Source: CAWELS01 sp964468205 (lineage in GTDB: Bacteria > Acidobacteriota > Terriglobia > Bryobacterales > Bryobacteraceae). From it: 64,000 bases of DNA. The number at the start of each line of letters is the position of its first letter. Position 1 is the stretch's first letter. Shown piece by piece: positions 54,217 to 62,785 of this stretch. The stretch is from contig CAYXVG010000006.1 of assembly GCA_964468205.1 (NCBI GenBank), positions 62,001-126,000 on the forward strand, read 5' to 3'. The position numbers and the translations under genes were made by a program. Under the pieces are notes generated by a model. That model was not told where the DNA came from, made no database searches, and saw only the letters and a list, made by a program, of their open reading frames with translations.

Positions 54217-55563
54217 TCAGCCGAACAGGATGACGAGTTCGATCTGTGGGTCCTCGATCTCTCCCGGGACGTAGACGGCAAAATTCCGGGCCCGTTTCAC
54301 GGCTTCCCAGGCAGGGCCGGACTGGCTCAAGGAGAAGTACTCGTACTCGAGCTTGATCGGAATGCTGCTCGGCGGCGCGGCGATGTGCCGCATCGGCACT
54401 CCAGCCAGAGCCTGCTTGATCAGGTGATCGATATGCGTGGCCGAGCAAACTTTCATTAATTGCGGCGCGCGGCTAATGAGCGATCCCTTCTTTAAGCCGG
54501 ACTTCACCGCCAGGTACATCTGCGTGTTGTGCAGATACTTCTCGTCGTCCAGTGCGGTGGCGTAAATCGACGGCTGTTCAAGCTTCAACGGCAGCGAGAC
54601 GAAGTTGGTGGGAATGACAGTTTCGAGCAGCTTGCGCAGCTTCTCATCCATGGCTCCGAAGCACTCACCGAGCGCGCCGTGATCGTAGGCGGGCAGATCA
54701 AGCGGGTCGATCTCCTTGGAAAACGTAGTCAACGCTCCAGCGAGGGCATTCATCTCCGAATAGAGGGCTTCGGGGTGTCCGCGGCGGCCCTCGATCATGT
54801 GCCGGAACCGGGGCAAATGCGAGTTGATGGTGAACAACAGCCAGAAGTTGGCGATATCAGAGGAGCTGAATTCGGCGAGCTCGCGGTTCTTCTCGCGCCT
54901 CATTCCGGAGAGCATGGAGCTTCGGGCGACCAGGTTCTCGAGCAGGCCGCGCCCGATGGAAAGGAGCCGTTCATTCGCCGCAATATTGAGCACGGGCGGG
55001 ATGAACTCCGGGTCCAGTTCGTAGAGGCCTGCGTCATTGCGCCGGACACGCGCCGCCTTCAGCGCCGGCATCCCCTCGCGAGCCTCCTCTCCCACCAGAA
55101 ACCGGAGGTTCTTCCGGGCCACCTGGACCGGCTTCTCCGAAAGACCGGTGTTCTCGTCACGGATGTCGATTACCTCCGAGAGATACCGGGTATCCGCGCT
55201 GCCGCCCGCCATCGAGATGTTCAGACCACCCTCGACATGGGCCGGGATCGCGAGGTAGACATCGATCGATTCGATGTCGCCCCCGAAATACTCCTCGAGG
55301 CTTTTCTGCGCCGGTGGCGCATCCGAGCCCGGGATGTCAAAGGGCAGCCCGTCGGGCAACAGCCCCCGGGCGGCATTGATGGCGAACTGGCCGGCTGGCA
55401 GAAGCTCGCGGTCGAGTTCGAGGCTGCTGAAGCCCCAGGGCCGGAAGTTGAGCGTTTCGAGGCGGAACTGGAGCAGATTTTCCAGGAACCGGTCCTGCGC
55501 CTGGAGGTGCTGCGGAGTCAGAAAGGCTCCCTTGGCCCAGACCACGGATTGGAGCTGCCTCAT
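54217..55563 (-). CDS. tssK: Type VI secretion baseplate protein TssK
   Basis: A 448-aa protein with the TssK (ImpJ/VasE) pattern: VVWAKGAFLTPQHLQAQDRF at the start, DIANFWLLFTINSHLPRF in the middle, and LPLKLEQPSIYATALDD and MYLAVKSGL near the end. TssK joins the baseplate to the membrane complex of the type VI secretion apparatus. ATG 55563 was chosen; the frame also allows TTG 55569. No strong ribosome site is seen. It diverges from the TssB-TssC fusion gene across about 150 bp, in which no distinct motif was recognised. Confidence 0.92.
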   Translation of the reverse strand: MRQLQSVVWAKGAFLTPQHLQAQDRFLENLLQFRLETLNFRPWGFSSLELDRELLPAGQFAINAARGLLPDGLPFDIPGSDAPPAQKSLEEYFGGDIESIDVYLAIPAHVEGGLNISMAGGSADTRYLSEVIDIRDENTGLSEKPVQVARKNLRFLVGEEAREGMPALKAARVRRNDAGLYELDPEFIPPVLNIAANERLLSIGRGLLENLVARSSMLSGMRREKNRELAEFSSSDIANFWLLFTINSHLPRFRHMIEGRRGHPEALYSEMNALAGALTTFSKEIDPLDLPAYDHGALGECFGAMDEKLRKLLETVIPTNFVSLPLKLEQPSIYATALDDEKYLHNTQMYLAVKSGLKKGSLISRAPQLMKVCSATHIDHLIKQALAGVPMRHIAAPPSSIPIKLEYEYFSLSQSGPAWEAVKRARNFAVYVPGEIEDPQIELVILFG

Positions 55564-55723
55564 ATGCAATTCACGGTAACACCTCGCCCCCCCCTTATCA
55601 ATCGTCAGCGCCGGAAACCCGCGGCCGGATCGATTTGCCTTTTCGCGGCGTACCGCACGATTCCCGGGGCGCGCTTCTGCGCATCTCTGCGCACTGCGTT
55701 ATGCTGTTCAGCGGAGGAATTCC

Positions 55724-57178
55724 GTGCCCAGCCCTTCCAACAGATCCGACGTCCGCCTTGACGTTGCACCCGGCCAGACGGAGCGTCCGGCCAAGCCTGA
55801 AGCTGAAACACCATTTCATGTCGCCGTTCTCGGTGATTTCAGCGGCCGGGCAAGCCGCGGGGAGAAGCGGGGCGGTGACGCCATCGCAGCGACAGCGCCA
55901 AGACAGATTGACCGCGACAACGTTGACGAGACGATGGAGCGGCTGGCCGTGACGCTCGATCTTCCCGTGGCCGGCCGAATCCGTTTCGGGTCGCTCGACG
56001 AATTCCGTCCGGACTCGCTCTACCAGCGCCTCGAGATGTTTCGCAAGCTGGAGGAGGCCAAAAACCTTGCCGGCGAGGACGCTCGGCGCGCCCCTCCCCC
56101 GCCATCCCAGGCGCCGGGCACTCCGCCGGATCTCAGCCTGGACGGCCTGCTGGACCAGGCGGTCGAGGCGACCGCCGGCCAGACGGAAGGCCGCGAGACG
56201 CGATCGCGGGACCCCTTTCGCGAGTGGCTGGACGAGCAGGTCGCGCCGCACACCGAAGCCGCTCCCGATCCCCGCGCCGAGGAGCTTGCGGGCCTGGTCC
56301 ACAAGGCCGCTAACGCCCAGATGCGCGCGCTTATGCACTTCCCGGCTTTTCAGGAACTAGAAGCGGCCTGGCGGGGGGTGGACTTCCTGGTGCGCCGTGT
56401 CGAAACCAGCACGCAGCTCAAAATCTTCCTCCTCGACGTGACCAAGCAAGAGTTGTCGGACGATCTCCGTGAATCCGAAGATCTTGCCGGCGCCGGCTTG
56501 GTGCGGGTGCTGGCGGACATGCAGGACACAGGCGGCTGGTCACTGCTGGCCGGTAATTATTCATTCGGACCGGATGTGGAAGACATCTCTCTGCTCGCGC
56601 GCCTCGGGCGTATCGGGCGGGCGTTTAACGCACCCTTCCTTGCCGCGGGTGACCCGTCACTCGCCGGCGCCAGGTCGCTTCTGGAGTCGCCGGACCCAAA
56701 CGATTGGGAGGACTCTCCGGAAACCTGGCAGGTGATCAGGAAACATCCGGCGGCGCTGTTTGTGGCGCTGTTTCTGCCGCGATTCCTCGAGCGTCTGCCT
56801 TACGGCGCCGCGACATCTCCGTGTGAGCAGTTCCCCTATGAAGAGATGGAGAACCCGCCGGCCCACGCCGATTACCTGTGGGGCAACCCGGCGCTGCTTG
56901 GCGCCTGCCTGATCGCCGAGGCGTTTTCCCGGTCGGGTTGGGACATGCGGCCGGAGGTCCACCAGAACCTCTCCCGGCTTCCGCTGCACACGTACAAACG
57001 GGATGGCGGCTTTGTCAACCAGCCGTGCGCCGAGGTCGTCATGTCCGAGCGGCTTGCACAGGCGATTGGAGAGCGGGGCCTATCGGCGGTCGCCTCGATC
57101 CGGGACACCGACGAGGTGCGCCTGGTGCGGCTCCAATCCATCGCGGACCCGGTACGGCGGCTTCATGGCCGCTGGTGA
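55724..57178 (+). CDS. Type VI sheath paralogue: fused TssB-like and TssC-like protein
   Basis: A 484-aa protein starting at GTG with GGAGGA 6 nt upstream. The N-terminus (about 28-130) matches TssB: PFHVAVLGDFSGR, then RFGSLDEFRPDSLYQRLEMF. After a Pro/Ala linker, the rest matches the middle of TssC: LMHFPAFQELEAAWRGVDFL, STQLKIFLLDVTKQEL, WSLLAGNYSFGPDVEDISLL, LPYGAATSPCEQF. It ends with LVRLQSIADPVRRLHGRW and lacks the C-terminal part of TssC that forms sheath contacts. Separate tssB and tssC also exist at 62267 onward. It may be a sheath cap, adapter or regulator rather than a main sheath unit. Confidence 0.85.
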   Translation: MPSPSNRSDVRLDVAPGQTERPAKPEAETPFHVAVLGDFSGRASRGEKRGGDAIAATAPRQIDRDNVDETMERLAVTLDLPVAGRIRFGSLDEFRPDSLYQRLEMFRKLEEAKNLAGEDARRAPPPPSQAPGTPPDLSLDGLLDQAVEATAGQTEGRETRSRDPFREWLDEQVAPHTEAAPDPRAEELAGLVHKAANAQMRALMHFPAFQELEAAWRGVDFLVRRVETSTQLKIFLLDVTKQELSDDLRESEDLAGAGLVRVLADMQDTGGWSLLAGNYSFGPDVEDISLLARLGRIGRAFNAPFLAAGDPSLAGARSLLESPDPNDWEDSPETWQVIRKHPAALFVALFLPRFLERLPYGAATSPCEQFPYEEMENPPAHADYLWGNPALLGACLIAEAFSRSGWDMRPEVHQNLSRLPLHTYKRDGGFVNQPCAEVVMSERLAQAIGERGLSAVASIRDTDEVRLVRLQSIADPVRRLHGRW

Positions 57179-57197
57179 CGAACAGATGGAGAAAACT

Positions 57198-58721
57198 TCA
57201 ACTGCCCGTGCCGGTGGCTGCGCCGGGCGCGGTTTCTCCTGGTTTCACCCAGCATAGAAAGCCGCGCTCAATAAGCCGCCGGGTTATCGCGAGGCATTCG
57301 GCCTCGACCCGCGTGGGAGGCTCCTTCCAGCGCGCGGCCAGCGCTCGAACGGCATCGCCCAGGGTGTCGTAGTTCTCCAGACTCCTCAAAAACCCAGCAA
57401 CTTGGGGTTCAAGCCGGGTTTCGAATGGCACTCCGTCTGTCAACCGCAGGGTCAGCGGACCGGCCCGCCAGGCGCCGTCGCGAAACTCGACCGGCTGGTC
57501 GAGCCGGACCGAAGGGAACAGCCGCAGCCGGAGGTTCAAGAGTTCCTGGTCAGTGCTGGATGAGGCCAGATCGAGACCGGCAAGACCTCGCTCGATCACG
57601 TGACCAAATGGTTCGCTGACGCCCGGAGGAAGATCGCTCAGGCGGATCCAATTCCGGCCGGACCGTTTCCGTAGAGTAAGGAGCCCGGCATGGATGGCTT
57701 CAACTCTGTGTTGCTCATAGAAGGCCATCCACTCGTCGAAATTCCGCTGATCGGCCTCGGGATCCGGAGGAGTGGTCTCGCAGATGCGATCATGCGCGTA
57801 CCTTCCGGCTTCCGTGCTGTTGATGCGCAGCACCCAAGCGTCGCAGCCGGTATCCGCAAACCAGCTCGTCAGGCGGTCACGCCAGTTTTCACCGGCGATC
57901 TGCACCCATTCAAACATCATCTGAAGAACGCCCCGGTCCTCGAGGTAATCGGGGGCCTGGGCAATCAGGTCACGGCAGTAGCCATCCAACACGCCTGAGT
58001 TGTCGCAGAAGAGGCGTTTTGTCCAGGGCGAAATGAAGAACGGCGGGTTCGTGATGATGAGATCGAATCGGCGTCCAGCGACAGGACGGAACGTATCCCC
58101 AACCAGGATTTCGATGTTGTCGCAGGCGTTCAGGCAGGCGTTGAAGCGGGCGAACTCCGCTGCCCGGGGGTTCAGATCCGTGGCGACGACCTGGCGGGAA
58201 TGAGCGGCGGCGCAGAGAGCGTGCACCCCACAACCAGTGCCCAGGTCGAGCGCGGAGTTCACGTTTTGCCGGATGGTGAGGTTGTAGAGCATCCAGGTGG
58301 TGCGGTTCACCCCGAGCACGACGTCCGGGTTCGCGGCAGTGGCAATTTCGATAACCGGATCGCTTGCCAACAACAGATGTTGAAAGGATCCCACTGCGGC
58401 GGTGGGGCGGAGATTCTCTCCGGATAACTCGAGCAGACCGCTTTCCAGGCAGGTTTCGAGTACCCATTCCGGAAGATGTTCCCCGGCGACCGTTCGCGGA
58501 ATCGGCTCGCCAATGAGGAACAGGCGGATGAGGGCGCGGCGCGGCCCTCCTGGCCGGCTGCGGTCCACCAGCAGCGCCTTGTTCCGGTGCTTGGGAGACG
58601 AGAGTTCATTGTCGATTAGAACTTCACGAATTCCCAAGCGGGTATAGTTGATCTCGTTGCAGTAGCCGCGGAGGCGCTCTGCGGCGGCGGGGTCCGGCAA
58701 CTTGAGCTGGCAGGTCAGCAT
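57198..58721 (-). CDS. PrmC-like SAM-dependent methyltransferase, copy 1
   Basis: A 507-aa protein. An N-terminal helical domain (about 1-150) is followed by a methyltransferase with ALDLGTGCGVHALCAAAHSR (motif I) and DLIITNPPFFISP (NPPF, for methylating an amide or base nitrogen), then a C-terminal domain (about 345-500) containing RSGRNWIRL. The layout matches DUF7059/PrmC-like methyltransferases. It is a paralogue of the gene just upstream (58715-60199), overlapping by 7 bases. Its ribosome site is GGAGGCGG. The substrate is unknown; both genes lie inside the T6SS locus, convergent with the sheath-fusion gene (19 bp between stops). Confidence 0.85.
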   Translation of the reverse strand: MLTCQLKLPDPAAAERLRGYCNEINYTRLGIREVLIDNELSSPKHRNKALLVDRSRPGGPRRALIRLFLIGEPIPRTVAGEHLPEWVLETCLESGLLELSGENLRPTAAVGSFQHLLLASDPVIEIATAANPDVVLGVNRTTWMLYNLTIRQNVNSALDLGTGCGVHALCAAAHSRQVVATDLNPRAAEFARFNACLNACDNIEILVGDTFRPVAGRRFDLIITNPPFFISPWTKRLFCDNSGVLDGYCRDLIAQAPDYLEDRGVLQMMFEWVQIAGENWRDRLTSWFADTGCDAWVLRINSTEAGRYAHDRICETTPPDPEADQRNFDEWMAFYEQHRVEAIHAGLLTLRKRSGRNWIRLSDLPPGVSEPFGHVIERGLAGLDLASSSTDQELLNLRLRLFPSVRLDQPVEFRDGAWRAGPLTLRLTDGVPFETRLEPQVAGFLRSLENYDTLGDAVRALAARWKEPPTRVEAECLAITRRLIERGFLCWVKPGETAPGAATGTGS

Positions 58722-60199
58722 GCTTCCGCCTCCGGCGGTGAAAGGAATCCGCGCTCCAGCAGGCGCCGGGTCACGTTAATGCACTCCTCACGGACCCGCT
58801 CGCGCGGGGCGCCCACCTTGTCGACAAGCTGATCCATCGCCTCGGCGGCCGTCCTTTTGCCGTCAAACAGGGCGAGGTATTCGGCGATCACACCTCCGGC
58901 GTTTTGCTCGTGGGGGATGTCGTTGTTCTGCGAAAGCTTAACACCTTCGAGCGTCCAGCCTTCCCGGGATGGCTTCATACGCCGGATCAGTTTCGCGCCA
59001 GGCGTCACCTGCAACCTCGAATTCAATAGCGCCGCCTCGCTGTCCTCCCGGTTGAGCAAATCCTGGATATCGAACCTCCGTAGAATCGCGTTACCGAAGG
59101 GGCGCTTGGGTAGCCTTTGGGCGTCTTCGAAGGAAAGCCAATTCCGCCCCGAGCGGCGGCGCAGGTTGATGATGCCGCGGTGAATCGCCGTCACTCCTTT
59201 CTTGCGGTAGTAGCCGGTCCAGGAGGAGTAGTTCCGGGCATCGGCTGCCGGCGAAGGCGGAGTTGTCTCGCGGATGCGGTTCGTCGCGTACCGGTCCGGC
59301 AGTTCCGTGTGGCCCTTCAGCACAAGAGCGTCGCAGCCGCTGTCTGCCACCCATTCGGACAGTCGTTCCTTCCAACTTTGCCGTTCTATCTCTACCCATT
59401 CACAGATCATTTGGAGGAAACCGCCCTCGTTGAGGTAGTCCGGAGCGAGCCGCACCAGCTTCCGGCAGAAGCCATCAAGCTCCATCTCGTTATCGCAGAA
59501 AAGGTGGTCCATCACCGGAGTGATGAAGAACGGCGGATTGGTGACGATGGCGTCGAACTTCCGGCCGGCCACCGGATCGAAGAGGCTGCCGGTAAGACAC
59601 TCGACATTTGACTTCAGATTCAGCGCGGCGTTGAACCGGGCGAACTCGGTGCAACGAGGATTGAGATCCGTGGCTGCGACCTGCTCGCTGTAGGCCGCCG
59701 CCGTCAGCGCAAGCGCTCCGCACCCCGCCCCCAGATCTAGCGTGGCCCTGGCGGGCCGGCGGATCGCGGATCGGTACAGCAGCCAAGTCGTGGGATTGAT
59801 AATGAGGACCACGTTGGGATCCTCGGCCGACTCGATCTTTCGCGAGTGGTCGGTTGCCACGAGCAGCCCCTCAAACGGGGCGAGCATTGCCACGCTCTCC
59901 ACGTGCTGGCCTCGGATCTCAATCAAACCACAGCGCAGAGCGGCGTCGAGGAACCAACTGGGCAGCATCTTCTCGACTTCCACTTTCGCGGTGCGAAGGC
60001 CGAAAGCGAACAAACGAAGCAGCGTGTTCAACGTGCCCGGCTCCCGGGTCTGATAGAGAAGGCGCGGCAGATTCCTCAGGTTCCTGGAGGGCAATTCATT
60101 GGCGACAAGAGCTTTCCGCATCCCTGCCCGGCTGTAGCCGGCGCTCCGGAACAGGTCGTGCACGCGCTTCGCCGTGTCGGTGTCAAGCGGTTTGAGCAT
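58715..60199 (-). CDS. PrmC-like SAM-dependent methyltransferase, copy 2
   Basis: A 494-aa protein from ATG 60199; the longer frame lacks natural N-terminal sequence. Shared with the downstream copy: an N-terminal helical domain, LDLGAGCGALALTAAAYSEQ (motif I), AIVTNPPFFITP (motif IV NPPF), and a C-terminal domain with INLRRRSGRNWLSFED. It is divergent from the STPK gene with 81 bp between. Duplication is old: the two share all motifs but differ widely. The substrate is unknown. It might modify a T6SS part or a ribosomal/release factor as PrmC does. Confidence 0.85.
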   Translation of the reverse strand: MLKPLDTDTAKRVHDLFRSAGYSRAGMRKALVANELPSRNLRNLPRLLYQTREPGTLNTLLRLFAFGLRTAKVEVEKMLPSWFLDAALRCGLIEIRGQHVESVAMLAPFEGLLVATDHSRKIESAEDPNVVLIINPTTWLLYRSAIRRPARATLDLGAGCGALALTAAAYSEQVAATDLNPRCTEFARFNAALNLKSNVECLTGSLFDPVAGRKFDAIVTNPPFFITPVMDHLFCDNEMELDGFCRKLVRLAPDYLNEGGFLQMICEWVEIERQSWKERLSEWVADSGCDALVLKGHTELPDRYATNRIRETTPPSPAADARNYSSWTGYYRKKGVTAIHRGIINLRRRSGRNWLSFEDAQRLPKRPFGNAILRRFDIQDLLNREDSEAALLNSRLQVTPGAKLIRRMKPSREGWTLEGVKLSQNNDIPHEQNAGGVIAEYLALFDGKRTAAEAMDQLVDKVGAPRERVREECINVTRRLLERGFLSPPEAEAC

Positions 60200-60267
60200 C
60201 AGCCGGACTCTCGCTGTAGGATAAACGAATTGACAATCTATTCCCACTTGGAACCAGCCTATTTCGG

Positions 60268-60281
60268 TACAATTTGGACGG
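60268..60281 (+). promoter_or_regulatory. -10 element of a likely leaderless kinase transcript
   Basis: TACAAT at 60268-60273 is 7 bases before GTG 60281. Transcription would begin at or next to the start codon, and no ribosome site exists. The -35 is weak (around 60245-60250); TTGACA at 60230-60235 is too far away (32 bp). Confidence 0.45.
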
Positions 60282-62062
60282 TGCGAACAATTGGTCGTTA
60301 CGAAGTGGAGCGCGAGATCGGCCGTGGGGCGATGGGGATTGTCTACCGTGCAAAGGACCCGGCGATCGGCCGCACCGTGGCCATCAAAACCATCCGGCTG
60401 AGCGAGTTGGCCGAGGAAAAGGAACTCCAACAGTTGCGCCAGCGCCTGATGCGAGAGGCTCAATCGGCAGGTATCCTCTCCCATCCAGGCATCGTCACCG
60501 TCTACGACGTGGCGGAAGACGAGTCTAACGCTTTCATCTTCATGGAGTTTGTCGAGGGGGAGACGCTCGAAAAACTGTTGCTCGCCCGGCAACCACCGAG
60601 CCGCGAGCACCTACTACGAATTTTTCGCCAGACTGCCGCCGCGCTGGATTTTGCTCACTCCAAGGGCATCATTCACCGGGACGTCAAACCGGCGAACCTC
60701 ATGGTGACCTCCGGCGGCGACGCAAAAATCACTGACTTCGGTATCGCAAAGATCGTTTCCCAGCAGATGACGATGACCGGGATGGTGCTCGGCACGCCTT
60801 ACTACATGTCGCCGGAGCAAGTGCAGGGCCATCCGGTTGACGGGCGTTCGGATCAGTTTTCGCTGGCCGTTATCGCCTACGAAATCCTTACCGGGCAGCG
60901 GCCCTATTCCGCGGATTCACTGGCCACGCTGATTCTGAAGATCGTCACTGAAACGCCGCCGTCTCCGGAGACCTTGAACCCGGCGCTGGACAAGTCGGTG
61001 AGCACAGTATTCTCGAGGGTCTTCGCCAAGGATCCAAGGAATCGGTATCCGAGTTGCGCCGAGTTTGTTGAGGATCTGGCCCGGGCGGTTGAGGCCAGCC
61101 GCAACTGGCAGCCAAGCGCAAGAGCGGGCAACGAAGACGTGGGGGTTGCACCTCCACAGGGCGATGCCGCGCCGAAGGACTCCCACGACGTTGCCGCGGC
61201 GGCAACCGCCGTCTCCGGGCACAACCTTCCGGCTCCCGAGGCGGGCGTCGCGCCCGGCGGCGCTGACCAGAGCGCGCCTGCCACCCCGGCCCCGACCGCC
61301 ATCCCTTCTGCCCCCGAGGTTGCGACGGCGGATCATAAGACCAGCAGTTCCAAACGGATGACCGTCGTCATTCTTGCCGCTCTAGCGATTGCGGTTGGAG
61401 CCCTTGCCACGTGGACGCTAATCCGTGGAGGCGGCGAGATAGGCGAGATGCAGGAACAGGCGGCGACGGCCACCGCACCGGTGGAACCGGCTGAATTGGC
61501 CGCCGTCCCGCCGCTGCCCGACACGGGAGAAACCGGCCAGCCCGCAGCGGAGCCTCCGGTGGTGGAGGCGGACCAGCCTCCTGCGGAGCAGGCCCCGCCC
61601 GAACCTCCGCGGCCTGCCCCGACTCCTTCAGCGCCGGCGGCTCCCAGCGAGTACGACGTCGTGTTCAATACAACACCCGGCGGCGCCACCGTGGTGGTGG
61701 ATAAGAACCCGGAACTCACATGCACCACCCCTTGCACCCTCACCCTCGAGGGCGGCCGCCATACGATAATGATCAACCTCGCCGGTTATCGCGAAGTCCT
61801 GAAGATCTTCAGCGCCCCCGAGGAACAGGAATTGAACATTGGGCTCGAACAGATGGCCGGCAGCCTGGCCATTCAAACCACTCCACCGGGAGCCGCGATC
61901 AGTATCGACGGGGCGCTGCGTCCGGAAAAGACCCCGGCGCTGATCTCCCTTCCGGCGCGAACCTATAGCGTCGTGCTGTCCCTCGATGGCTACTCCGACT
62001 ACCGCGACACAATTGAGATCAAGGACCGAGTTGTGGCCAATCTCGACATTAGCTGGCAGTAG
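60281..62062 (+). CDS. Ser/Thr protein kinase with PEGA domains
   Basis: A 593-aa protein starting at GTG 60281. The kinase domain (about 5-265) has GRGAMGIVY, AIKTIRL (Lys), HRDVKPANLMV (standard catalytic loop), DFGIAKIV and GTPYYMSPEQ. A Pro/Ala linker follows (about 275-355), then a transmembrane helix (about 363-385, VVILAALAIAVGALATWTLI), another Pro/Glu linker and two PEGA repeats (about 455-593: VVFNTTPGGATVVVDKNPE; LAIQTTPPGAAISIDGALRP). Kinases next to T6SS genes often act like PpkA in threonine-phosphorylation control of assembly. It is upstream of tssB by about 200 bp. Confidence 0.93.
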   Translation: MRTIGRYEVEREIGRGAMGIVYRAKDPAIGRTVAIKTIRLSELAEEKELQQLRQRLMREAQSAGILSHPGIVTVYDVAEDESNAFIFMEFVEGETLEKLLLARQPPSREHLLRIFRQTAAALDFAHSKGIIHRDVKPANLMVTSGGDAKITDFGIAKIVSQQMTMTGMVLGTPYYMSPEQVQGHPVDGRSDQFSLAVIAYEILTGQRPYSADSLATLILKIVTETPPSPETLNPALDKSVSTVFSRVFAKDPRNRYPSCAEFVEDLARAVEASRNWQPSARAGNEDVGVAPPQGDAAPKDSHDVAAAATAVSGHNLPAPEAGVAPGGADQSAPATPAPTAIPSAPEVATADHKTSSSKRMTVVILAALAIAVGALATWTLIRGGGEIGEMQEQAATATAPVEPAELAAVPPLPDTGETGQPAAEPPVVEADQPPAEQAPPEPPRPAPTPSAPAAPSEYDVVFNTTPGGATVVVDKNPELTCTTPCTLTLEGGRHTIMINLAGYREVLKIFSAPEEQELNIGLEQMAGSLAIQTTPPGAAISIDGALRPEKTPALISLPARTYSVVLSLDGYSDYRDTIEIKDRVVANLDISWQ

Positions 62063-62131
62063 AAATTACACTGAGGCACGATTTTTTATCCAGGTTACTG
62101 CCGGGGAGTCAGCCAGATGGGGGTGTATCCT

Positions 62132-62161
62132 GTTGACAGTCAACCGGCACTGTTAGATACT
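62132..62161 (+). promoter_or_regulatory. tssB promoter with overlapping palindrome
   Basis: -35 TTGACA (62133-62138), 17 bp, -10 GATACT (62156-62161). The -35 is inside the perfect palindrome GTTGACAGTCAAC (62132-62144), the same as one at 17203-17215 except for the central base. A factor binding there would compete with RNA polymerase. It lies about 105 bp before the tssB start. Confidence 0.55.
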
Positions 62162-62266
62162 ACATAGGCGAGTTCGCCAGCCACGCACCGTTGGGTAGCG
62201 AAGGACCGTTCGTGGATTTGCTGGCGGACAGACTGTTACGTCCACCCAAATTTGGAGGGAAAGCCA

Positions 62267-62785
62267 ATGGGAAGAGCTAGCACCCAGCACAAGTTAGACA
62301 GAGTGCGCCCGCCTCGCGTCCAGATCACATACGACGTGGAAGTCGGCGGCGCAATCGAGATGAAAGAACTGCCGTTTGTTGTCGGCGTCTTGGGGGATTT
62401 TACGGGCAAGCCCACCCAACCCCTACCGAAACTGAAAGAGCGGAAGTTCGTCGAGATCGGACCGGACAACTTTGACTCGGTGCTCGAAGGCATGAAGCCT
62501 CACCTCGCCTTTACGGTCGAAAACAAGCTAAGTGAAGAGGTTGACGCGCCCGATTTGAAGGTGGATCTTGACTTCAAGAGCATGGATGACTTCGAGCCCG
62601 AGAATGTTGCCCGGCAGGTGAAGCCGCTAAAGGAACTGCTCGACCTTCGCACCCGGCTCTCGGATCTGCGGGGTAGCCTGCAGGGCAACGAGAAGTTGGA
62701 AGAGGCGCTGCTTGACGCCGTCAGTAACACCGAGAAGCTCGATAAGTTGAAGGGTGAGGTCGGCCCAGACAAGGGAGGCAAATAA
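62267..62785 (+). CDS. tssB: Type VI sheath small subunit TssB
   Basis: A 172-aa protein (VipA/ImpB). ATG 62267 was chosen for GGAGGGAAAGCCA just upstream. Key segments: RVQITYDVEVGGAIEMKELP, FVVGVLGDFTGK, and DDFEPENVARQVKPLKELLD. It forms the contractile sheath with TssC. Its stop and the tssC start share an A (TAATG), so the two are translated together in equal amounts. Confidence 0.96.
   Translation: MGRASTQHKLDRVRPPRVQITYDVEVGGAIEMKELPFVVGVLGDFTGKPTQPLPKLKERKFVEIGPDNFDSVLEGMKPHLAFTVENKLSEEVDAPDLKVDLDFKSMDDFEPENVARQVKPLKELLDLRTRLSDLRGSLQGNEKLEEALLDAVSNTEKLDKLKGEVGPDKGGK

Noticed and set aside
59846..60280. Long N-terminal extension of the PEGA kinase frame
   Set aside because: It overlaps the divergent methyltransferase gene, has unnatural composition, and the kinase domain starts directly after GTG 60281.
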